Source: Larkinella punicea (GTDB taxonomy: Bacteria > Bacteroidota > Bacteroidia > Cytophagales > Spirosomataceae). From it: DNA of 64,000 nt. A program made the translations under genes and the position numbers. The notes beneath the pieces are model-generated. The model worked only from the letters and a program-made list of their open reading frames with translations, had not been told where the DNA came from and did no database searches. The stretch lies in the NCBI RefSeq assembly GCF_003334855.1, contig NZ_QOWE01000003.1, positions 310,001 through 374,000 of the forward strand. The letters run 5' to 3'. Of this stretch, positions 57,938 through 64,000 are shown one piece after another (position 1 is the stretch's first letter; each line of letters begins with the position of its first letter).

Positions 57938-58564
57938 CTAGCGGTTCCATTCCGCCGGATTTTGCCGCCAGGCCGCGAGGGAGTCCATGGCGTCGGCCGA
58001 AATGTAGTGCAGATCCCGGGCTTCGCCAACGAGTGTTTCGTAGTCGCTCAGGCAGACCAGTTTGACGCCCTTGTCCGCAAAATTTTGACTGGCTACCGGA
58101 AAACCGTAGGTAAAAATGGCCGCCATGCCCAGCACCTCGGCGCCGGATTGCCGCAATACATCCACCACTTTGAGCGAACTGCCGCCGGTCGAAATCAGGT
58201 CTTCAATCACGACCACGCGCTGGCCGTCTTCCAGCCGCCCTTCAATCTGGTTGCCCATGCCGTGTTTTTTGGGTTCCGGCCGAACGTACAGAAAGGGCAG
58301 GTTCAGCGCGTCGGCTACCAGCGCTCCCTGAGCAATGCCGGCCGTGGCAACGCCCGCAATGGCCTGAACATCAGGGAATTCTTTCAGAATCGTTTCGGCT
58401 AACGCGGTACGGATATACGTCCGGGCTTCCGGGTACGAAAGCGTGATGCGGTTGTCGCAATAAATCGGTGATTTCCAGCCTGAACTCCACGTGAAAGGCT
58501 CTTCCGGCCGGAGTCGAACCGCTTTCACTTCCAGTAGTAATCGGGCAACTTTTGCTGCAATCAT
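57938..58564 (-). CDS. pyrE: Orotate phosphoribosyltransferase
   Basis: A 208-residue PRTase. The PRPP-binding motif is VVVIEDLISTGGSSLKVVD (about residues 118-136), and a flexible-loop region includes VRPEPKKHGMGNQIEGRL. The N-terminal KAVRLRPEEPFTWSSGWKSP is typical of PyrE. It converts orotate and PRPP to OMP in de novo pyrimidine synthesis. The ATG at 58564 is preceded by a 33-base perfect inverted repeat. Confidence 0.94.
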   Translation of the reverse strand: MIAAKVARLLLEVKAVRLRPEEPFTWSSGWKSPIYCDNRITLSYPEARTYIRTALAETILKEFPDVQAIAGVATAGIAQGALVADALNLPFLYVRPEPKKHGMGNQIEGRLEDGQRVVVIEDLISTGGSSLKVVDVLRQSGAEVLGMAAIFTYGFPVASQNFADKGVKLVCLSDYETLVGEARDLHYISADAMDSLAAWRQNPAEWNR

Positions 58565-58580
58565 TGGAAAAGGGAATGTA

Positions 58581-58665
58581 AAATGTAAAATGATAAATGT
58601 AGAATGTAAAAGTTGCTAAGCGCTCTCGAAACACTTTTACATTCTACATTTATCATTTTACATTT
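58581..58665. repeat. Inverted repeat (AAATGTAAAAG words), copy 3
   Basis: Perfect 33-base arms, 58581-58613 and 58633-58665, around a 19-base loop. The words AAATGTAAAATGATAAATGT and AGAATGTAAAAGT are variants of those at 43975-44077 and 54595-54662. It is between the CorC-like gene stop and the pyrE start. Confidence 0.92.
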
Positions 58666-58677
58666 ATAATTTTTAAA

Positions 58678-59961
58678 CTACTCTTCAATTCGTTTCGTCA
58701 CCAGAATCTTATCGATCCGGCTTTTGTCCATGTCGATGATTTCAAACTGGTAATCCTGCCAGGAAAAAGTTTCGCCGGTTTTCGGGATGTCCTTGATAAT
58801 CTGTAACGCAAAACCGCCCAGCGTATCGAAACCGGTCATTTCGCGCCGGTTCTGGATATTGATGTCAAAATAATCCAGAAAATCGTCGAATGGAATCTGG
58901 GCGTCGACGAGGTAACTGCCGTCGCCCCGTTCCACAATCTCAAATTCAAATTCGTTGGTGTCCGAAATGTCGCCCACGAGCGCGTCCACGATGTCGTTGA
59001 GCGTCACCATGCCCAGAACGCCACCGTATTCATCGACGATGATGCCGACGTACTGCCGGCGTTCCCGAAACCGTTCCAGCACCTGGTAGGCCATGTTGCT
59101 TTCGGGAATGTACAGAATATCGCGTTTCAATTCTTCGAGCCGGGTGAGCTGATCATCGAGGTCTTTGCCCAAAAAATCCTTGCTGTGAATGAGCCCGATC
59201 ATTTCATCGACGCCCCCCTGGCAGAGCGGGTAATGCGAATGGCGGTGTTCGATGATGTACTGGCGGTTTTCTTCAACCGTTGCTTCCAGATCCAGGAACA
59301 CCATTTCCTGCCGGTTGGTCATCAGGGAAGTAATCCGGCGGTCGCCGAGTTGAAAAACGTTCTGTACAATTTCCTGCTCGATCTCCTCGATGACCCCGCC
59401 CGATGTGCCTTCCTGAATCAGACTTTTGATTTCTTCTTCCGTTACGGCACTGGCATTGGGCTTGATATTCAGGATTTTAATGATCAGATCACTGGAAAAG
59501 CCGAGGAGGCTGATGAAGGGTGACGTTACCCGGGAGAGCATGTTCATCGGCCCGGCCATAAATTTGGCAATGCCTTCGGGGTTCGACAGACCGATTCGTT
59601 TGGGAACCAGTTCGCCCAGCACCAGCGACAGATACGTAATCAAAATAACCGTCAGCGTGACGGCAATGCTGTTGGCGTACGGTTGCAGGAGCGGAAACTG
59701 GGACACGAAGCCCGAAATCTGGTCGGTCAGGCTGTCACCACTGAAAATACCGGTCAGGATTCCGATGAGGGTAATCCCGATTTGAACGGTAGCCAAAAAA
59801 CGGTTGGGCGATTCGGCGAGTTTCAGAGCCTCTTCGGCCCGGCGGTCGCCGTTTCGGGCGTCGGTTTCGAGTCGGGCTTTGCGGGAGGAAACCAGTGCGA
59901 TCTCCGATAAAGAGAAAACACCGTTCAGAATGACTAAAAATAGAATGATTGCAAGTTCCAC
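58678..59961 (-). CDS. CNNM/CorC-like membrane protein with CBS pair
   Basis: A 427-residue hemolysin-family protein (HlyC/CorC). The CNNM (DUF21) domain (about 1-190) has three to four helices (MELAIILFLVILNGVFSLSE, IGITLIGILTGIFSGDSL, VTLTVILITYLSLVLGELVP). The CBS pair follows (about 205-330; VGIIVDEYGGVLGMVTLNDI), then the CorC_HlyC domain (330-427). The family acts in magnesium or cobalt homeostasis. A good promoter is seen upstream at 59984-60013. Confidence 0.92.
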   Translation of the reverse strand: MELAIILFLVILNGVFSLSEIALVSSRKARLETDARNGDRRAEEALKLAESPNRFLATVQIGITLIGILTGIFSGDSLTDQISGFVSQFPLLQPYANSIAVTLTVILITYLSLVLGELVPKRIGLSNPEGIAKFMAGPMNMLSRVTSPFISLLGFSSDLIIKILNIKPNASAVTEEEIKSLIQEGTSGGVIEEIEQEIVQNVFQLGDRRITSLMTNRQEMVFLDLEATVEENRQYIIEHRHSHYPLCQGGVDEMIGLIHSKDFLGKDLDDQLTRLEELKRDILYIPESNMAYQVLERFRERRQYVGIIVDEYGGVLGMVTLNDIVDALVGDISDTNEFEFEIVERGDGSYLVDAQIPFDDFLDYFDINIQNRREMTGFDTLGGFALQIIKDIPKTGETFSWQDYQFEIIDMDKSRIDKILVTKRIEE

Positions 59962-59983
59962 ACGGGGGAAAGTTGGCGTTCTG

Positions 59984-60013
59984 CAAAAATAGTGGATTTA
60001 GTTTCTCTTCAAA
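59984..60013 (-). promoter_or_regulatory. Promoter of the CorC-like gene
   Basis: On the minus strand TTTG at 60010-60013 is followed after 18 bases by TATTTTTG at 59984-59991, both exact matches to Bacteroidota boxes, 23 bases before the ATG. Confidence 0.6.
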
Positions 60014-60028
60014 GATGAATGGTTTATC

Positions 60029-60036
60029 TAAATTTG
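60029..60036 (+). promoter_or_regulatory. -7 box upstream of the NUDIX gene
   Basis: TAAATTTG, a full TAnnTTTG match, 70 bases before the ATG at 60107. At -33 only TTTC is seen. It overlaps the divergent CorC promoter region. Confidence 0.35.
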
Positions 60037-60106
60037 TTTTGTAATTCACGCTATTCGGTACGTCGACGGTTCGACGGGCTCATTCACCCAGCAGTTCAAC
60101 TACCTC

Positions 60107-60808
60107 ATGACCATTTTTATTGACGACCGACCCATTCATTTAAAGGGTTCAAAGAAGGCAGCCAAATTGCAGGACGCTGCGCTGGATAACCACGTGGAGT
60201 ACGACCGGATCATCGACGCCCGTCTCGACGGCCTGAAGCTGGGCATGTTGAAAGGGCATCTCCTGGTGCTCAATGCGACACCGGTTACCATCGAAAAACT
60301 GGTCAATCTGCTCAACAACTACGAAATGGGCGACCTAAGCTCGGTTACACTGGTAGCCGCTGAAAAAAAGGCCGTTGAGGAGAAGTTTAAAAGTATGTTC
60401 AAGATTGTCCGGGCCGCGGGAGGGGTGGTGTTTAAAGAAGATAAAATGCTGTTGATTTTCCGTCGTGGCAAGTGGGACCTGCCCAAAGGGAAACTCGACG
60501 GGGATGAGCAGTCGCGGGTGGCAGCCCTGCGGGAGGTGGAGGAAGAAACCGGCGTCGTGGCCACCCTTGAAAACCGCATCTGTACTACCTGGCACACCTA
60601 TACGCTGAACGGAAACCGCATCCTGAAAAAGACCAAATGGTACCACATGACCTGTGTCGACGATGCCAAAATGGCGCCCCAAACCGAGGAGGACATCGAT
60701 CGACTCGAATGGATGGATGCGAAACAAACGGCCCTGGCCCTCACCAACTCCTTCAGCTCCATCCGGTACGTGATTGAGGAAGTGAACGGGAAGGTTATAA
60801 AGGAATGA
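60107..60808 (+). CDS. NUDIX hydrolase
   Basis: A 233-residue protein with an N-terminal domain of about 100 residues (MTIFIDDRPIHLKGSKKAAK) and a NUDIX domain (about 105-225). The Nudix box is complete: GKLDGDEQSRVAALREVEEETG V, with REVEEE as metal ligands. It hydrolyses nucleoside diphosphate-X compounds; the substrate is not apparent. The MTIFI start is the only ATG before the conserved part. It is convergent with coaD across a family A palindrome. Confidence 0.9.
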   Translation: MTIFIDDRPIHLKGSKKAAKLQDAALDNHVEYDRIIDARLDGLKLGMLKGHLLVLNATPVTIEKLVNLLNNYEMGDLSSVTLVAAEKKAVEEKFKSMFKIVRAAGGVVFKEDKMLLIFRRGKWDLPKGKLDGDEQSRVAALREVEEETGVVATLENRICTTWHTYTLNGNRILKKTKWYHMTCVDDAKMAPQTEEDIDRLEWMDAKQTALALTNSFSSIRYVIEEVNGKVIKE

Positions 60809-60809
60809 T

Positions 60810-60915
60810 GGACTTTCGCTTTTTGCCCCTAAATCCCCTAAAGGGGACTTTTAGCATCCGGAGGGATTCGCGTCCAAGTCCCCTTTAGGGGATTTAGGGG
60901 CAAAAGCGAAAGTCC
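60810..60915. repeat. Palindromic element family A, copy 5
   Basis: Core arms as in copy 1, extended by the copy-specific flank GGACTTTCGCTTTTTG on the left and its near-perfect complement on the right (one T fewer). The minus-strand loop reads GGACGCGAATCCCTCC and ends GGATGCTAA. It lies between the convergent NUDIX and coaD genes, 1 base after the NUDIX stop. Confidence 0.9.
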
Positions 60916-60930
60916 TACCTTCATAATTCA

Positions 60931-61386
60931 TTACTTTAATTTGTACGGCAGAAACTCGTCGATGTTTTTGGAATACCGGTGTAGTTCGCGGATGATGCTT
61001 GAACTGATGGGGGCGAGTGACGGGGACGTGATCAGAAAGACGGTTTCGACGTCTTCGTACACGTACCGGTTGACCTGCGAAATGCTGTTTTCGTATTCAA
61101 AATCCGTCGTGTTGCGCAAGCCCCGCAGCAAAAACCGGGCGCCCAGGTCGCGGGCGACGTTGGCGGTCAGGTCGTCATACGATACGACTTTCACCGCCGG
61201 ATAGGCTGCAAAGGTTTGCTCGATCAGGCCGGCCATCACGTCCAGTGGAAAATACCGCTGTTTGCTGGCGTTTCGGCCGATGCCGATGAAAATTTCATCA
61301 AAGAGTTTGAGGCCCCGTAACACAATGTCTTCATGTCCCTTCGTAAAGGGGTCGAAGGAGCCGGGAAAGAGCGCGATTCGTTTCAT
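60931..61386 (-). CDS. coaD: Phosphopantetheine adenylyltransferase
   Basis: A 151-residue nucleotidyltransferase. The signature ALFPGSFDPFTKGHEDIV (residues about 6-23) contains the TxGH motif; the ribose/phosphate region includes LLRGLRNTTDFEYENSISQVN and the C-terminal ISSSIIRELHRY is the ISSTxIR motif. It makes dephospho-CoA from 4'-phosphopantetheine and ATP. It lies 66 bases downstream of the DUF3822 gene, an arrangement often kept in Bacteroidota. Confidence 0.96.
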   Translation of the reverse strand: MKRIALFPGSFDPFTKGHEDIVLRGLKLFDEIFIGIGRNASKQRYFPLDVMAGLIEQTFAAYPAVKVVSYDDLTANVARDLGARFLLRGLRNTTDFEYENSISQVNRYVYEDVETVFLITSPSLAPISSSIIRELHRYSKNIDEFLPYKLK

Positions 61387-61452
61387 AAAGGTTGGAGAAA
61401 CCGGGTGGTGGCTGGCTGAATGGTTGATGGAAGGTCAGTCGGTTGCCCGTTC

Positions 61453-62349
61453 TCACTCGATCAGGGTGTTTCCGTACAAGCTAAAATACCGGTGTTCCGG
61501 TAACTCATCGAACGCCGGTGTCAACTGCAAGCCGGGCGGTGTTGAACCAAAGCGGATGTTGGGCAAAAATTGCTCAAGTGCCGTATATATTTCGGCAAAA
61601 GGCGTGATTTCGCCGAACAAAATCACCTGCAACTCTTTCGGTTCGGTTTTCAATTCGTTAATGACGTAGAGGATGTAATACACCAGATCGGTGGCATTTT
61701 TGTAGGCAAACCGGTTGCAGAACCTGAATTCTCCGCCTTTTCGGTAAATAACCGTAACTGATTCATCTTCAAAGTTCAACGATAGTTTTTGATCCGAATT
61801 CAGCACCGAATCCGTCAGCGACGTTGCCTGAATCAGCGTGCTCGACTGGTGAACCAGCGTGATCTGCTGCAGGGGATAGGTGGCCGAGAGCCAGTCGGTC
61901 AGGGCATTGTCGACGCTGAAAACCGCCTGAAAATCCTCTTTTTTGTGGGCATACGCCAGCGCGTGTTCCGAACTGGAGAGCGGATTGCCGCGCATCAACT
62001 GGAGGTACTGCGCTGCGTATTCTTTCCGGAACAGACTGGACGGAACCAGCGTAAACGATGGCGAATTGACCGACACCTGAATGCTTTTCCAGTAGGATGA
62101 CTGAAGGATCGGGTGATTCTGGTAAATGGTTCGTAATGAGGGTAGTAGCGGGTTTTCGGTCAGCAGGGTCGGAAAGGTGTAATCCTCCAGCCAGACACAC
62201 CGGCGGGGGTGGGGTTCGACCACACAAAACCGGAACCGTTCCTTGCCCATTTCCAGGCAAAGCTGGTAGGAATCGGTCGTTGACACATCAAAAGAATCTT
62301 CCCGAATGGCGACGGTTGGGGTCACAGTAGCAATGGTCTCGGTACGCAC
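61453..62349 (-). CDS. DUF3822 family protein
   Basis: A 298-residue protein of the Bacteroidota DUF3822 family, which has an ASKHA-like (actin/HSP70) fold and resembles type IV pilus PilM-like proteins. It starts MRTETIATVTPTVAIREDSF, contains YQLCLEMGKERFRFCVVEPH and NRFAYKNATDLVYYILYVIN, and ends LPEHRYFSLYGNTLIE. Its role is unknown; it is usually found next to coaD and an RNA methyltransferase. A possible -7 box TATTTTTG is at 62429-62436 on the minus strand, inside the next gene's flank. Confidence 0.82.
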   Translation of the reverse strand: MRTETIATVTPTVAIREDSFDVSTTDSYQLCLEMGKERFRFCVVEPHPRRCVWLEDYTFPTLLTENPLLPSLRTIYQNHPILQSSYWKSIQVSVNSPSFTLVPSSLFRKEYAAQYLQLMRGNPLSSSEHALAYAHKKEDFQAVFSVDNALTDWLSATYPLQQITLVHQSSTLIQATSLTDSVLNSDQKLSLNFEDESVTVIYRKGGEFRFCNRFAYKNATDLVYYILYVINELKTEPKELQVILFGEITPFAEIYTALEQFLPNIRFGSTPPGLQLTPAFDELPEHRYFSLYGNTLIE

Positions 62350-62451
62350 AAAAAAGTTAATGGGTTAACAGGTACAGTGGGAAGTTATATGTTTTCCAAT
62401 TTTGGGAACATATTGTGAGCTAAATGTACAAAAATACCCGACAGACCACCG

Positions 62452-62940
62452 CTATTGTTTCAAATAACCTTTTAAGTGGAATACCTCCTCCATGGACTGG
62501 CACAGGCGGAACATCCGGTGTACCTCATTTTCGGGGTACTTTTTGATTTCCTCGAACGTCATCAGCCGCACTTCGGTAATGATCTGGTTTTCGGCATCCA
62601 TTTCCGGATCGAACCCCTGGCGCAGGTGGCCGCCCACAATGCGGACGTCGAAAAACAGTTCCATCGCGTGCAGGGGTGTTTGCATGAATTCGTTGACAAA
62701 CTGGAGTTCGCCCACTTCAATGTCCAGACCGGTTTCTTCCTGAAATTCCCGAACCAGGGCTTCATAGGCGGTTTCGCCATATTGGGGGCCACCGCCCGGC
62801 GGACACCAGAAAGTATCCGTGGGGCCAATGCCCCGGTGACGGACCATCAATAGTTTTCCGTCGATGAGGCACAAACCGCATACCCGCAGCCGCAGGCGAT
62901 TGCCGTAGAGCCGCTTTACTTCTTCGCGTGCAATATCCAA
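62452..62940 (-). CDS. NUDIX hydrolase
   Basis: A 162-residue NUDIX protein. The box is complete: GGGPQYGETAYEALVREFQEETGLDIE. Length and the N-terminal LRVCGLCLIDGKLLMVRHRG are typical of MutT-like or ADP-ribose pyrophosphatase-like hydrolases; the substrate cannot be told. A clear -7 box (62966-62973) precedes it. Confidence 0.9.
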   Translation of the reverse strand: MDIAREEVKRLYGNRLRLRVCGLCLIDGKLLMVRHRGIGPTDTFWCPPGGGPQYGETAYEALVREFQEETGLDIEVGELQFVNEFMQTPLHAMELFFDVRIVGGHLRQGFDPEMDAENQIITEVRLMTFEEIKKYPENEVHRMFRLCQSMEEVFHLKGYLKQ

Positions 62941-62965
62941 GTTGATTTCTGGTGGTTTCAGCCCG

Positions 62966-62973
62966 CAAATATA
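62966..62973 (-). promoter_or_regulatory. -7 box upstream of the second NUDIX gene
   Basis: On the minus strand TATATTTG, 26 bases before the ATG at 62940. A -33 TTTG is not evident. The palindrome at 62988-63100 begins 15 bases upstream. Confidence 0.4.
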
Positions 62974-62987
62974 GGGAGAATTAAGAG

Positions 62988-63100
62988 TTAAGAGTTATGC
63001 TTTTTGCCCCTAAATCCCCTAAAGGGGACTTGGACACCGCTCAAACCGGATGCTGAAAGTCCCCTTTAGGGGATTTAGGGGCAAAAAGCATAACTCTTAA
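62988..63100. repeat. Palindromic element family A, copy 6
   Basis: Core arms as in copy 1 with a 25-base loop (GGACACCGCTCAAACC, ending GGATGCTGA; same orientation as copy 2), extended on both sides by TTAAGAGTTATGCTTTTTG and its complement. The outer TTAAGAGTTA is the same word as in the repeat at 23904-23992, so a family A element appears to sit in the middle of another palindrome. Confidence 0.9.
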
Positions 63101-63101
63101 T

Positions 63102-63539
63102 TCAATAGGGGCTTCCCGAAATGTAGCTTTCCAGGGAGTGGATGCGGGCTTTCTGGTCGTGGATGATGGCCGAAACGACGTCGTTGATGGAAATAATGCC
63201 GATGAGTTGGCCTTCGTCGACGACGGGCAGGTGGCGAATGTGTTTATCGGACATGATCAGCATGGCGTCTTCCAGGCGTTGATCAGAGCTGATGGTGATC
63301 AGGTTAGCGGTCATCACCTCTTCGATCAGCGTGTCTTTCGACGCCCGGCCTTTCAGAATCCCTTTGCGGGCATAGTCGCGTTCCGAGAAGATTCCCGACA
63401 AATTTCCTTCATCGATCACCAAAACGGCCCCGATATTTTTGGTAGCCATAGCTTCCAAAGCTTCATAAACCGTCGTGTTGGACGTGACGGAATAGATGGT
63501 GTTGATCGTTTTGCCTTGCAAAACCTGACGGATTTTCAT
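63102..63539 (-). CDS. CBS-pair protein
   Basis: A 145-residue protein consisting of a CBS-domain pair: ATKNIGAVLVIDEGNLSGIF (first domain) and DKHIRHLPVVDEGQLIGIISIND (second domain). The start MKIRQVLQGKTINTIYSVTS is typical of single-CBS-pair proteins in Bacteroidota, which bind adenosine nucleotides and regulate a partner. No catalytic domain is fused. Its stop lies 1 base beyond the palindrome at 62988-63100. Confidence 0.9.
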   Translation of the reverse strand: MKIRQVLQGKTINTIYSVTSNTTVYEALEAMATKNIGAVLVIDEGNLSGIFSERDYARKGILKGRASKDTLIEEVMTANLITISSDQRLEDAMLIMSDKHIRHLPVVDEGQLIGIISINDVVSAIIHDQKARIHSLESYISGSPY

Positions 63540-63685
63540 GATTTAAGGAAGTTTGGTAAATGGGTTGGGATCAAAATAAAAAAAAGGTATGATAAAAGCA
63601 ATGCGGTGTTGTATTTTGGATGCTATATGCCTTATAATTCTTAGAATTGTCAAAACTTGCTTGGTGATTCAAGGGTGGTAGTCGA

Positions 63686-63717
63686 TTTGTTTTTAAAAAG
63701 AAGTACGCCTAAGTTTG
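63686..63717 (+). promoter_or_regulatory. Promoter of the terminal lipoprotein gene
   Basis: TTTG at 63686-63689 and TAAGTTTG at 63710-63717 with a 20-base spacer: exact matches to both Bacteroidota boxes, 14 bases before the ATG at 63732. Confidence 0.65.
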
Positions 63718-63731
63718 AAAAAAAACCGCCT

Positions 63732-64000
63732 ATGATTTCCTTTCCATCGCGTGTGCGCAGACTGATCAGCGGGTTATTGTTCCTCGCAAGCCTGAGCCTG
63801 TCGTGCCAGCGGCCACCGGTCAAAGCCCAGCAGGAAGACGTCAATCCGCTGGTGGGTTCCTGGGAAAAAGTGAACCCCTCGAAGTGCAGCCAGATGTACC
63901 CGGATGTGATCGAGTTCAGCGCGAACGGAGTATACCAAACGCAGTCGGAAGTAACCTCCGTGGCGATGGCCTGGGACGCCGGGACGTATGCGGTGGATCG
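63732..64000 (+). CDS. Lipoprotein, 5' part
   Basis: The gene runs off the right edge after 89 codons. The N-terminus MISFPSRVRRLISGLLFLAS is followed by LSLSC, a good lipobox (Cys25). The mature part (NPLVGSWEKVNPSKCSQMYP, VIEFSANGVYQTQ) has the shape of a lipocalin-like or META-type small beta-barrel. The family is not recognised from this fragment. A well-matched promoter precedes it. Confidence 0.7.
   Translation, partial: MISFPSRVRRLISGLLFLASLSLSCQRPPVKAQQEDVNPLVGSWEKVNPSKCSQMYPDVIEFSANGVYQTQSEVTSVAMAWDAGTYAVD

Noticed and set aside
1-64000. tRNA, rRNA, insertion sequences, phage or toxin-antitoxin genes
   Set aside because: I looked for T-loop-like sequences, transposase motifs, integrases and paired small genes and found none I could support by reading alone.

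Overview
The window looks like chromosome of a Cytophagales bacterium (Bacteroidota), closest in style to Spirosoma, Larkinella or Rudanella. The reasons are a SusC/SusD pair, the Bacteroidota promoter form (TTTG, then TAnnTTTG) in place of Shine-Dalgarno sites, several TTG/GTG starts, many Tat and lipoprotein signals, and Wzi, DUF4394, DUF3822 and DUF350/DUF4178 families. The genus is an inference. I saw no rRNA, tRNA, CRISPR array, insertion sequence or prophage.

Layout. 1-3.6 kb: 5' end of an RluD-type pseudouridine synthase, a lipoprotein, a PLP deaminase/desulfhydrase, an aldo/keto reductase and a cupin. 3.7-10.9 kb: a large PAS histidine kinase, a periplasmic serine hydrolase, a radical SAM protein and a 37-residue basic protein. 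11-13.3 kb: VF530 protein and two secreted five-bladed-propeller glycosidases. 13.4-17.5 kb: membrane protein, DsbA-like oxidoreductase, Crp-like regulator, DinB protein and GntP symporter. 17.5-21.4 kb: paoABC-type molybdenum aldehyde oxidoreductase operon.

21.5-34.8 kb is a sugar-acid utilisation locus: LacI regulator with a palindromic operator, two Tat-exported enolase-superfamily enzymes (one a clear galactonate dehydratase), SusC/SusD, KDGal kinase, KDPGal aldolase, MFS permease and sulfatase. Together they predict outer-membrane uptake, periplasmic dehydration, import of the keto-deoxy acid, phosphorylation and cleavage to pyruvate and glyceraldehyde-3-phosphate.

34.8-43.6 kb carries a membrane-associated polyamine cluster: TPR protein, SpeD, DUF4178, a small exported protein, DUF350, a membrane-anchored spermidine-synthase-like protein and a Tat-exported flavin amine oxidase. 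43.7-64 kb is mostly housekeeping: AlaRS, MerR, two Wzi-like porins, a PhoX/cytochrome-peroxidase pair, DprA, DUF4394, PyrE, CorC-like, NUDIX x2, CoaD, DUF3822 and CBS.

The most unusual layer lies between the genes. At least 18 long inverted repeats, in several sequence families, are scattered through the window. One family (arms based on CCCCTAAATCCCCT) occurs six times, with a conserved asymmetric loop and with copy-specific flanks that are themselves palindromic. Another (GTGCCTTTGGGTACGCAA) occurs twice, each time inside a larger inverted repeat. One element lies in frame inside the start of the sulfatase gene, and a related one forms the N-terminal region of the cytochrome peroxidase. 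Every convergent gene gap over about 80 bp holds such a structure.
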